Assembly: GCA_017999985.1 (NCBI GenBank)
Contig: JAGNKU010000018.1
Location: 36,618 to 100,617, forward strand
Origin: Phycisphaerae bacterium
GTDB lineage: Bacteria; Planctomycetota; Phycisphaerae; UBA1845; Fen-1342
Direction of reading: 5' to 3'
DNA: 64,000 nucleotides
Part shown: positions 1 to 7,795 of the stretch, in pieces
Layout: every line of letters begins with the position of its first letter
Numbering within the stretch: position 1 is the first letter of the stretch
Program-made: the position numbers and the translations under genes
The notes under the pieces: generated by a model
Database searches by the model: none
What the model saw: the letters and a program-made list of their open reading frames with translations, nothing else
Told to the model about the DNA's origin: nothing

Positions 1-148
1 CGCGGGCCATGATCGGCGTCGGCCCGGCCGGCTGGGTCGCCGGTTCCGTGGTCGCCGGCGGCGCCTGCGCCAGCGCGCCCACCGCCCCGACAGCCAGAAC
101 CAGCGCCCACGCGGCAGCCCTGACGCCACAGGTATCAATTCGAGACAT
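1..148 (-). CDS. Secreted protein, N-terminal fragment (runs off window)
   Basis: Only the first 49 codons lie in the window. Reading leftward from ATG at 148, the product starts MSRIDTCGVRAAAWALVLAV and continues to an ALA cleavage-like site near residue 31, followed by a Pro/Ala/Thr-rich stretch. This is a typical signal peptide plus flexible linker of an exported planctomycete protein. A GGAGG ribosome-binding site lies about seven bases upstream of the ATG, which supports the start. The functional domain is outside the window, so no function can be given. Confidence 0.6.
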   Translation of the reverse strand, partial: MSRIDTCGVRAAAWALVLAVGAVGALAQAPPATTEPATQPAGPTPIMAR

Positions 149-229
149 GAGCGTGCCTCCAAGCCGCGTGGCCAGCTTGTGACCACCCGAACCGCGGCTA
201 ACACAGTATTCCCCACTCCACGCCGCCGG

Positions 230-1138
230 TCAACCGGCGAGCCAACCGCGCAGCGGGTCGGCGTAGGTGCCCGTCCCGAGCAATGCCGGCCAGAGGCAGG
301 GGGCGAAAATGATGTAGGCGATGTGCGCGCCCGTGACGACGTCGTACGCCACGGAGCCCCGCGGGCGCCGCCAGAGCTGCAGCACGCCGCGCCAGCCCGG
401 GACCGGTCCGCGCGGCGGCGGCGGCCGACCCGCATCGACGGCCTGCAGCGTGTGGTACGTGTACTCCATCCGCCGCCAGACGGTGAAGAAGCACGAGATC
501 GCCATCTGCCACAGCACGGCCGGCACGTGACCGACGATGCAACCGATGAGCACGGCGGCGAAGCGCTCGCCGCGCAGCCAGTAGCCCACCGAGCAATCGT
601 CGATGACGTTCTCGGCCCGCGCTTTGACATAGCTGATCAGGAAGGCGTTGCACAGGGCCACGACGGCGAGCACCTGGTACGTGATGTTCATGGGCGCGTG
701 CAGCGCGAAATGCAGGAAGCAGCCGATGTAGATCGCCATGTCGCTGAAGCGATCGACTGACGAGTCCAGTACCGCGCCGGCGCGCGAGCCGAGTCCGCCG
801 ACGCGCGCGACCGCCCCGTCCAACATGTCGCAGGCCCCCGCCAGGATCAGGAACACCGCCGCGAGCGCGGGCCACCAGCTCGTCGGACCGGATGCTGAGG
901 CAAAGTAGGGCACCGTGTGGGACGCCCCGCGCGCCAGGCAATAGCCCGCGGCACAGGTCACGAGGAAGCCGGCGATGGTGATTCGGTTCGGCGTCGCCCC
1001 CGCCGCGAGCAGGTGCCGGGCGAGCTTGTCGCGCGCCCGGACGAATGCCATGCCGATCGACTTGCTGGCGCCGACCGGGTCGCCCGTGGCCCGCAGGGCG
1101 GCGAAGTCCTTGCCAGGGTCGCTGGTGGATTCCGTCAT
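230..1138 (-). CDS. CDP-alcohol phosphatidyltransferase family membrane enzyme
   Basis: Integral membrane enzyme of the CDP-alcohol phosphatidyltransferase superfamily, which moves a phosphatidyl (or phospho-alcohol) group from a CDP-activated donor to an alcohol acceptor. The full family signature is present: D104-x2-D107-G-x2-A111-R112-x8-G121-x3-D125-x3-D129, all metal-binding aspartates intact. Several hydrophobic helices flank it. At 302 aa it is longer than phosphatidylglycerophosphate synthase (about 180-200 aa), so the acceptor (glycerol-P, inositol-P or serine) cannot be assigned. The ATG at 1138 has GAGG five bases upstream. The neighbouring minus-strand membrane gene ends 60 bp upstream and may be co-transcribed. 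Confidence 0.85.
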   Translation of the reverse strand: MTESTSDPGKDFAALRATGDPVGASKSIGMAFVRARDKLARHLLAAGATPNRITIAGFLVTCAAGYCLARGASHTVPYFASASGPTSWWPALAAVFLILAGACDMLDGAVARVGGLGSRAGAVLDSSVDRFSDMAIYIGCFLHFALHAPMNITYQVLAVVALCNAFLISYVKARAENVIDDCSVGYWLRGERFAAVLIGCIVGHVPAVLWQMAISCFFTVWRRMEYTYHTLQAVDAGRPPPPRGPVPGWRGVLQLWRRPRGSVAYDVVTGAHIAYIIFAPCLWPALLGTGTYADPLRGWLAG

Positions 1139-1198
1139 GCCGGCCTCAGCGCCACTCTCAGCACCCTCCCCCTGCCACTCTTCCAGCGGGAGGGCACA

Positions 1199-3055
1199 CT
1201 AGCTCTGCGGCGGCGCGTCGGCGCTGTCCGCCGGCGGCGGCTCAGTCGGCGCCGTCGGCACCTGGGGCGCGGGTCCGCTCTCGCCGGTCGGGACCGGCGC
1301 CGGCTCCTCCGGCTCCTCGTAGTAGATTTCGTCCCAGTCGGTCGCGTCCACGTCACGCCGCAACAGGAAGTACACCTGCGTGCTGCCGCAGAAGAAGAAG
1401 TTGAGGACGAACGCGCCCAGCAGACCGACGAATAGGAACACCCACAGCGCGATCAGCCAGGCGCCGAGCCACTCCGTGCCGTCCAGCGGGCCGTTGAAGA
1501 ACGAACCCCATAGCGGCATCGTGTTCCGGCCGGGTACGAACGACAGGTCCGACCACGCCGGCATGCTCCACATGGCGTCCAGCTTGCCCGTGCCGCTCAG
1601 CTCCGCGCTGCTGATCAAATTCATCCCCACGCCGGTGAGCTTGTGGGCCAGCTTCAGCGTGACCATGGCCACGGCCCGCACGAGCACAAACGACGCCGCA
1701 CCGTACAGCAGCAGCACGAACCAGTAGAAGCCCACGTGCCAGATGCGGCTGCCGACGTAGCTGCACGCGCGGGAGAGCGCGTCGAAGCCGTCGGAGCCCT
1801 CCACGGCAATCGTCGGCCACATCAGGTGGAAGGCCACGATCGTCACGAGCACGATGAGCGCCGCGCCGAACCCGCCCATCAGCGCCAGCGGATAGAACAC
1901 GCCGGTCACGAGCTCGCCGACATAGCCGATCGCCCCGAACAGTCCGCCCAGGAACATGAAGATGCCGATCAGCACTACGACGCCGACCGGGAGCAGCGGC
2001 CCGAGCACGAAGCCGCTGTAGCGCTCGCGCACGAACCGCAGCGCCTCGCCCGCGGAGATGCTCTCGTCCCGTGCCGACTGCACCGCCGCGCTGCGACACA
2101 CTGCGCCGCCGAACAGGCTGAAGACCAGCAGGTTCCACAGCGCCAAAAAGACGCCCAGGCAAGGCTTCTGATTGAACAGCCAGCAAACGCCGCGCGCGGC
2201 GGACTCCAGGCTCCCGCACAGCGACGGCTGGGCATCGTAGGCGCCGCCGCCGAGACCCCAGCGGCCGCTGAACGCGCCGCGGACGGCCATCGTCAGGCAG
2301 TGGTTCTCGTGGCGCAGCAGCGTGATGAACGGCCCGCGCGGCGCCAGGTCCTCGGCCTCGCGCAAGGCCGCCAGCCGCGCCGTGGCCTTGACCAGCTCGG
2401 CCTGCAACTTGCCCTTGTCCTGGGTGTCGGTCGCGGCGATGGCCTCGATCGCCTTGGCCCCCGACGTGGCCGGTACGCCGCGCCCCTTCTCCGCCAGCAT
2501 CCGCTGCACCGTATCCGCCGCAGTCACGAGCGCCGCGCGGCGTTCCTTCCGCTCGTCGGCGCTGAGGCTGGTGTCCTTGGCGATGGTCTCGAAGCCAGCC
2601 GCGAGCCGTGCGTCAACGTCCTGCCGCAGCGATTTCAGCTCGTTGCGGAATTCCTTGTCAACGAGCACGTCCCGCAGCTTGCGGTCGGCCAGCGTCTGGC
2701 GCGCCTCCTCCGGGGTCTTCGCCTTGCCGGAGTGCAGCAGGGCCGCGATGGCCGACACCTCGTGCGCGCCGCGTGCCGCGCTGCGCCAGACATCAAACTC
2801 ACTGCGCGGCAACTGCGTGTAGATCTGCAGCTCGTTCTCCACCACCCCCTCACCACCCTGGACGAGCACGCCGCTGCTGGCGCCGATCCACAGGCGATCC
2901 AGGATGCGCCCACCGAGATACGCCAGCACGATCCCCGCCAGGGCCAGCAGCAGGCGGTTGACGCCCAGTGCCATCCGTGCCGTGCGGAACAAACGCGTAA
3001 ACGGAAATGCCTGCGACCACGCCACGCTGCGAAGCTCGGACGCGTTGTCCGTCAT
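1199..3055 (-). CDS. Large hypothetical membrane protein with Pro-rich tail
   Basis: A 618-residue protein I do not recognise. It has an N-terminal membrane helix (about residues 33-52), a charged soluble helical region (about 85-240, rich in K/E/A/R, possibly coiled), then about six hydrophobic helices from about residue 285 to 580, and a C-terminal acidic and Pro-rich tail. An upstream ATG lies at 3067, but GGAGG sits five bases before the ATG at 3055 (and overlaps the upstream codons), so 3055 is preferred. It lies 60 bp before the CDP-alcohol phosphatidyltransferase on the same strand. Function unknown; the architecture suggests an inner-membrane protein with an extracytoplasmic helical domain. 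Confidence 0.75.
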   Translation of the reverse strand: MTDNASELRSVAWSQAFPFTRLFRTARMALGVNRLLLALAGIVLAYLGGRILDRLWIGASSGVLVQGGEGVVENELQIYTQLPRSEFDVWRSAARGAHEVSAIAALLHSGKAKTPEEARQTLADRKLRDVLVDKEFRNELKSLRQDVDARLAAGFETIAKDTSLSADERKERRAALVTAADTVQRMLAEKGRGVPATSGAKAIEAIAATDTQDKGKLQAELVKATARLAALREAEDLAPRGPFITLLRHENHCLTMAVRGAFSGRWGLGGGAYDAQPSLCGSLESAARGVCWLFNQKPCLGVFLALWNLLVFSLFGGAVCRSAAVQSARDESISAGEALRFVRERYSGFVLGPLLPVGVVVLIGIFMFLGGLFGAIGYVGELVTGVFYPLALMGGFGAALIVLVTIVAFHLMWPTIAVEGSDGFDALSRACSYVGSRIWHVGFYWFVLLLYGAASFVLVRAVAMVTLKLAHKLTGVGMNLISSAELSGTGKLDAMWSMPAWSDLSFVPGRNTMPLWGSFFNGPLDGTEWLGAWLIALWVFLFVGLLGAFVLNFFFCGSTQVYFLLRRDVDATDWDEIYYEEPEEPAPVPTGESGPAPQVPTAPTEPPPADSADAPPQS

Positions 3056-3208
3056 GTCCGCCTCCATTACGCGACTGTCAGCCCGCTCTGACCCGGTCAG
3101 TCGCGGCTCGGGAAGCCGGCCGATCCGCTCGACCGGCGTGCAAGTTGACCGCCATTATAGGACGCCATCGCCCGCGAACAACAACCATGTGCGCCGGTTG
3201 TGGGCACG

Positions 3209-4774
3209 TCATGCGACGCGCCCGGCGTCGCGCCACGCCCACCAGCGCCACGCCAGCGCCAACACGACGCCGGCACTCGCGATCCATACCGTCTCCGTAC
3301 TCACAGGTTGCACCGCCGCACAGACCAAAGCGTATGCAACCCCCATGGGGATCAGCCCGCCGACATACGCATTCACCGGCCAGCGGGCGTCTGCGGACGC
3401 GCCCCGGGGGGTCGCCCGAACCGCGAAGGCCAGCCCCGCGACCGCCAGCAACACGGCCGGCGCCGGCTCCATTCCCCAGCCCCGCAGCAACTGCTGAACC
3501 GGCACGAGTGCGGCCACCAGCGCGAGTGCCGCCGCCAGCGCCGCGGTCGCTGACGATTGGATCTGGGCATCGCGGACCAGCATCGACCAATGCAGCAGCA
3601 TCAGCAGCACCGTCACGCCACACAACCAGCCCCCAGGCCCGTCAGTGGCGGGTGTCAAGTACCAGAGCGCTGCGAACACAACCTCACCCCCCACTGCGGC
3701 GTAGCCGAGGCGGCGTGCCGCCGGGACCAGCCGACCGGTCGTGGTCCACGGCTGCCCCGCGTTGAGCTGCTGCTCCCAGAATCGCGCGAGCCAGAGCAGG
3801 TACACGCCGGCGAGCGCCCAGCCCAGCAGCGTGTTCGCCGGCGCCGCCGGCAACCAAGCCTGCACGACGGTCAACACGATCCCCCCCACCAGCACCAGGC
3901 CGAATTCTCCCACCGCGTTCGAGCGCCACCGATGCCCGATCGTCAGCGCCGCGTACGCCGCCAGGGCCAGACCGATCGGGGTCACCACCGCGTCCGGCAC
4001 GAGCAGCGCCAGCGCGCCCACCCCCGCACACGCCGCCAGAACCACACTGTACAGGCGTCGGCGGGCCGGCGGCGGATTCGTGAGCTGCTCCGGGTTCGCC
4101 TGCCAGAGCCGCACGCGCCTCTGCCAATCGCGCAACAAGGCCGCCACGACAACGAGCAGGCACGCCGCCCCGCCGAGCAAAACAGCCAGCACCAGCGCCC
4201 GGCGGTGCCCGATCGTGATCTCCGGCGGCGTCGCCAGCCAGAACAGCAGCAACAGCACGCCCATGATCGCGTAGCGGCTCAGCGCGCCACGTTGCCGCGC
4301 ATACAGGCCGCCGGCCACGATCAACAGCAGCGCCAACAGCAAGATCAGTCCCGGCGGCAATGTCCCCTCGGTAGCCGACTCGAGGATCATCACCGCCGCG
4401 GCGAGCAGCCCCGCGACCGTCGCCGCGTGAACCGCCAGGCTGCGGCGGATGGCGCGGCGACACACGGCGTCCGCCTCGGGGTTCTGGCCACTCTCGCGTT
4501 CCACCCAGACTGCGACCACGAACCACACGACGGAGAGACTGACCATGCTCGCCGCCAGGAGGAAGATGGCCTGCGCCGTTCGCCCGAACTCGACGAAATT
4601 GAGCAGCAGCAGGCCGCAGATCGCCGCGACGAACAGCCCTTCGCTGACCCCCGGTGCGAGCCGCCGCCGGCCGATGATGGCCACGGCCAACCCGACGACG
4701 GTCACGAGCCAGGCGCCGAGCGCGCCGACGCCGGTGCCGCTTGCGCCTACCTGGGCCAGCCACGCCGCTGCCAC
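3209..4774 (-). CDS. Polytopic membrane protein of unknown function
   Basis: A 521-residue protein consisting almost entirely of hydrophobic helices (I count roughly 14-16), with short Arg-rich loops and no obvious catalytic motif. The open frame extends far upstream to 5599, but that part overlaps the divergent J-domain gene and reads as low-complexity Arg/Pro/Leu, so it is not coding. The first plausible start is GTG at 4774, with a TTG at about 4813 as the alternative; neither has a strong ribosome-binding site. Co-directional with the two membrane genes to its left. It could be a DUF2339-like or O-antigen-ligase-like protein, but nothing in the sequence decides this. Confidence 0.65.
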   Translation of the reverse strand: MAAAWLAQVGASGTGVGALGAWLVTVVGLAVAIIGRRRLAPGVSEGLFVAAICGLLLLNFVEFGRTAQAIFLLAASMVSLSVVWFVVAVWVERESGQNPEADAVCRRAIRRSLAVHAATVAGLLAAAVMILESATEGTLPPGLILLLALLLIVAGGLYARQRGALSRYAIMGVLLLLFWLATPPEITIGHRRALVLAVLLGGAACLLVVVAALLRDWQRRVRLWQANPEQLTNPPPARRRLYSVVLAACAGVGALALLVPDAVVTPIGLALAAYAALTIGHRWRSNAVGEFGLVLVGGIVLTVVQAWLPAAPANTLLGWALAGVYLLWLARFWEQQLNAGQPWTTTGRLVPAARRLGYAAVGGEVVFAALWYLTPATDGPGGWLCGVTVLLMLLHWSMLVRDAQIQSSATAALAAALALVAALVPVQQLLRGWGMEPAPAVLLAVAGLAFAVRATPRGASADARWPVNAYVGGLIPMGVAYALVCAAVQPVSTETVWIASAGVVLALAWRWWAWRDAGRVA

Positions 4775-4894
4775 GCGTGCACTCCACTCGCCGCCTGCCG
4801 GACTCCTGCCCAATTCGTTGCGGGCATGATATAACCATTTCGCCGGTCGTGAATGCTCCCCGCCGGCGAATTGTCGCCCAGCCCAGGTGGCCGG

Positions 4895-5449
4895 ATGGCA
4901 CAGCCGCAGGACAACGAGGCGTTTCGGCGTTTTCTCCGCCACGTGTGGCGCGACCACGTGACGCCACTGCTGCGCGACCAGCGGGCGGAGCAGCGGAAGA
5001 AGGCGGCGCGGGTCGGGGGCAAGTTCGCGGCGGCGACGGGGCTGTTCGTGGACGGGCTGCTGGGGCTCAAGGGCAAGCCGTTCGGGCGGTTCATGACGGT
5101 GATGGGGTCGAGCCTGGGGGCGCTGCTGCCGGACGTGTGGGACTGGGAGTGGCTGCGCGAGTCGGCGGCGCCGGCGGAGCGCGAGGTGGTGCAGGAGCAG
5201 GTGTGCCGGGCGGCGGCGGAGTTGCCGGAGGCGGACGCGCTGGCGCTGTTCGACTTGGACGCGAGCGCGACGCGCGAGGAGCTCAAGCATGTCTGGCGGG
5301 ATGTCTTGCAGCGGTGGCATCCGGACAAGGCGCCGGACGAGCAGTCGCGCGCGGAGCATCACGTGCGGTTTCTGGCATACAAGACGGCGTACGAGCGGCT
5401 GTGCCGGGCGTACGATGAAGGGCGGCTGCCGAGGGAGCCGAAGCCTTAA
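4895..5449 (+). CDS. Protein with C-terminal J domain (DnaJ-like)
   Basis: A 184-residue protein whose last ~70 residues form a J domain with the HPD motif intact (RWHPDKAP), so it should stimulate the ATPase of an Hsp70. The N-terminal half is unlike DnaJ: a basic helical segment, then a Gly-rich hydrophobic stretch (about residues 47-85) that could be membrane-associated, then an acidic linker. The J domain is therefore C-terminal, as in DjlA-type co-chaperones, and no Gly/Phe region or zinc fingers follow. An ATG at 4895 with AGGTGG upstream is preferred over the frame start at 4853. The gene is divergent from the membrane gene at 3209-4774. No DnaK is visible nearby. Confidence 0.75.
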   Translation: MAQPQDNEAFRRFLRHVWRDHVTPLLRDQRAEQRKKAARVGGKFAAATGLFVDGLLGLKGKPFGRFMTVMGSSLGALLPDVWDWEWLRESAAPAEREVVQEQVCRAAAELPEADALALFDLDASATREELKHVWRDVLQRWHPDKAPDEQSRAEHHVRFLAYKTAYERLCRAYDEGRLPREPKP

Positions 5450-5528
5450 GCCATGAGCCAGACCGTCAGGTGGGCTCGCGTGTACGCGCGTCGCAACAAG
5501 CAACCACAATGCGAGCGCCGCGTACAAG

Positions 5529-6059
5529 ATGGGAGTGATGAACCATTCCAGAACGCGACGAGTCTGCAAGTGGGTGGGCACGATCTTGTGCGTGCTCATC
5601 GGGGCGGCGTTCGCGCATTACTGCATCTCGCCCTACTACTGGCAGGCGGAACTGCCGTTCCACGTGCGTCTCCGCTTCCATCAGGCAGCCATCAACATTT
5701 CCCACTGTCCACTGCCACCGCAGGTTCCCGGCCAAGTCGACGATTCACGTGTGCTGATACAGCCACCGATGAAGCTTGGGTCGTGCTCTGTGGAAGAGGC
5801 GCGGGCGCTCATTGCTTCGCTCCAGCACGAGCGCCTGATCTGGTGGCCACGCGCCCATGTGGATTGGCCCTCTTGGAGCTTTGAGATTCCCCTGTGGGTG
5901 ACGTTCGTGGCCTGCGCCGCACCAACAGGGCTGATGTGGTGGCGCGACCGGCTACGGCGGCGGCCCGGTTTCTGTGAGCGGTGCGGCTACGACCTGACCG
6001 GCAACGTCAGCGGGCGGTGCCCGGAGTGCGGCGGGTTGATTGCGGCCGGCACAGGATGA
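5529..6059 (+). CDS. Membrane protein with C-terminal CGYDLTGN zinc ribbon
   Basis: A 176-residue protein with an N-terminal membrane helix (about residues 15-33), an extracytoplasmic middle domain, a second membrane helix (about 121-138), and a cytoplasmic basic stretch ending in a zinc-ribbon-like tail, CGYDLTGNVSGRCPECG, with four cysteines as two CxxC-type pairs. This tail is a recurrent signature on many otherwise unrelated small planctomycete membrane proteins; its role is unknown. ATG codons occur at 5529 and 5538, and neither has a well-spaced ribosome-binding site, so the exact start is uncertain. It lies 79 bp downstream of the J-domain gene. Confidence 0.7.
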   Translation: MGVMNHSRTRRVCKWVGTILCVLIGAAFAHYCISPYYWQAELPFHVRLRFHQAAINISHCPLPPQVPGQVDDSRVLIQPPMKLGSCSVEEARALIASLQHERLIWWPRAHVDWPSWSFEIPLWVTFVACAAPTGLMWWRDRLRRRPGFCERCGYDLTGNVSGRCPECGGLIAAGTG

Positions 6060-6311
6060 CGGTGACGGCACACGACGGCCTGGCTGCGCCAGACCGTGCC
6101 ACACGCCAGAACACGCGCGGTCGCAGCAACCGTGAAGTCCCGCGCTGGCCGGAACCCTCCGATGCCCTCGCCCCGGTGGCAGCGGCACTGACGGTCACTC
6201 CCCATCGAACCTGCGAAGCCGACCCTACCCGGTCGGCCGGCGGCGGGGATATGATCCCCGGGCGGCGCACGCCGGGCGGCGGTTGCGCCTGAACCCAGCG
6301 AGGTGCCTCCG

Positions 6312-6896
6312 ATGGCCAAGAAAATCCTGCTGCTCGCCGGCGACTTCGTCGAGACGCTCGAAGTCATGGTCCCCTACCAAGTGCTGCGATTGCTGGGCTG
6401 CGACGTGCACGCGGTCTGCCCGGGCAAGACGGCCGGGCAGACGGTCGCGACCGCGGTGCACGACTTCGAGGGCCAGCAGACCTACTCCGAGAAGCGCGGG
6501 CACAACTTCGCGTTGACCTACGATTTCGAAAAGGTCGACCCGGCGACGTACGACGGGCTGTATGTCCCCGGCGGACGCGCGCCCGAGTATCTGCGGCTCA
6601 ACCCGCGTGTGCTGGCGATCATCCGGCACTTCTGCGACACGGACAAGCCGATCGGAGTGATCTGCCACGGCGTGCAACTGCTGACCGCGGCGGGCGTCTG
6701 CCGCGGCCGGCGGATGACGTGTTACCCGGCGTGCCAACCCGAGCTGGAGCTCGCCGGCGGAACTTACGTCGAACCGGACGCGGGGCTATCGATTGCCGTG
6801 GTCGACGGCAAGCTGGTGAGCGGGCCGGCCTGGCCGGCGCACCCGGCGGCGCTGCACGAATTCGCCCGGTTGCTGGGGCTGAACGTGAGCGGATGA
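6312..6896 (+). CDS. DJ-1/PfpI family protein (class I glutamine amidotransferase-like)
   Basis: A 194-residue DJ-1/ThiJ/PfpI superfamily protein. The nucleophile elbow is GVICHG with Cys118, and the conserved acidic partner near the N-terminus is Glu14 in GDFVETLE. His119 directly after the cysteine is typical of the PfpI branch, whose members act as deglycase/glyoxalase-type or protease-type enzymes on damaged proteins or small aldehydes. The length matches the family and no signal peptide is seen, so it should be cytosolic. GAGG lies upstream of the ATG at 6312; a GTG at 6303 is possible but less likely. The exact substrate cannot be read from the sequence. Confidence 0.85.
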   Translation: MAKKILLLAGDFVETLEVMVPYQVLRLLGCDVHAVCPGKTAGQTVATAVHDFEGQQTYSEKRGHNFALTYDFEKVDPATYDGLYVPGGRAPEYLRLNPRVLAIIRHFCDTDKPIGVICHGVQLLTAAGVCRGRRMTCYPACQPELELAGGTYVEPDAGLSIAVVDGKLVSGPAWPAHPAALHEFARLLGLNVSG

Positions 6897-6986
6897 GCTG
6901 TGGGCCGGAGCAGGCCGCGCTCCCAGCCCGGGCATGGACGCCCGGCGGATGGCAGCGCCAGCGGGGGCGACCTGGGGCAGGCGTGA

Positions 6987-7016
6987 TTCGCCAGTGGTGT
7001 CCCGATCCGCTATACT
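6987..7016 (+). promoter_or_regulatory. Candidate promoter for efp
   Basis: A good -10 hexamer TATACT at 7011-7016 lies 18 bp after a weak -35 candidate TTCGCC at 6987-6992. It is in the 238-bp gap before efp and would give a leader of about 110 nt. The -10 is convincing, the -35 is not. Confidence 0.35.
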
Positions 7017-7134
7017 GATGAGCTTTCGGACGGCAGGTCCGGGTTTGCGCCGTCGCTGACCCCCGGGACCGCGGCCGGGACTGGGCCGCAGGCCGGCGGC
7101 AGCGACCAGGCGACGGCATCTGGAGCATGAGTCG

Positions 7135-7698
7135 ATGATCAAGGCGAGCGAACTGAAGAAGGGCCGTGTGATCCAGCATGAGGGCGCGCTGTACACGGTG
7201 AGCGACATTCAGCGGGTCTCCAAGGGCAATTGGCGCAGCTACCTGCAGGTAAAGCTGAAGTCGCTGAAAGACGGGCGTGTGACCGATGCGCGCATGTCCG
7301 TGGACGACCGCGTCGAGACGCCGTTCGTCGATACCAAGCCGTACCAGTACCTCTATCGCGACGGAAACGACTTCATCCTGATGGATGAGCAGACGTTCGA
7401 CCAGTTCCCGGCGTCGGCCGAAGTCATGGGCGACGCGGACAAGTACCTGCGCGGCAACGAGAAGGTCACGGTCTCGTTCATCGATGGGAAGATCGTGGCC
7501 GTCGAACTGCCCAACGTCGTCGAGTTGAAGGTCGTGGACACGCCGCCCGTCGTCCGGGGCGCGACCGCGACGAACCAGACGAAGGATGCGACGATGGAGA
7601 CGGGGTTGCGCGTGCGCGTGCCGCCGTTCATCGAACTGGGCGAGGAACTACGTATTGACACGCGGACCGGCGAATACCTGGAGCGGGCCAAGGGATAA
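7135..7698 (+). CDS. efp: Translation elongation factor P
   Basis: EF-P binds between the ribosomal P and E sites and relieves stalling at polyproline. The 187-residue length and three beta-barrel domains (KOW-like domain I, OB domains II and III) match the family, ending in the conserved RIDTRTGEYLERAKG. The domain I loop that normally carries the modified Lys (E. coli K34) or Arg (Pseudomonas R32) reads SKGNWRSYLQVKL. Aligning on the following VKL puts Asn32 at the tip, with Lys30 and Arg34 beside it, so the usual modification type is not obvious. TGGAG lies nine bases before the ATG. secA follows 97 bp downstream. Proteins of this window with proline-rich tracts are plausible clients. Confidence 0.95.
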   Translation: MIKASELKKGRVIQHEGALYTVSDIQRVSKGNWRSYLQVKLKSLKDGRVTDARMSVDDRVETPFVDTKPYQYLYRDGNDFILMDEQTFDQFPASAEVMGDADKYLRGNEKVTVSFIDGKIVAVELPNVVELKVVDTPPVVRGATATNQTKDATMETGLRVRVPPFIELGEELRIDTRTGEYLERAKG

Positions 7699-7709
7699 CC
7701 CGTGAGCAC

Positions 7710-7733
7710 GTGGGAACATGGGAATGTGGGAAC
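7710..7733 (+). repeat. Three tandem octamers GTGGGAAC/ATGGGAAT
   Basis: Three consecutive 8-bp units fill 7710-7733 in the efp-secA gap: GTGGGAAC, ATGGGAAT, GTGGGAAC. The same period of 8 recurs inside secA, inside valS and at 62.75 kb, so these form one class of short tandem repeats in this genome. Confidence 0.75.
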
Positions 7734-7795
7734 GGTGTCGTGCCGCGCCGGTCCTGCTTGATCGTGCCGGCGCATCCCCGCGGCGAGGTTAAGCC

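Noticed and set aside
4775..5599. N-terminal extension of the membrane gene at 3209-4774 to 5599
   Set aside because: The extension is antisense to the J-domain gene and is Arg/Pro/Leu low complexity without membrane helices until the GTG at 4774.
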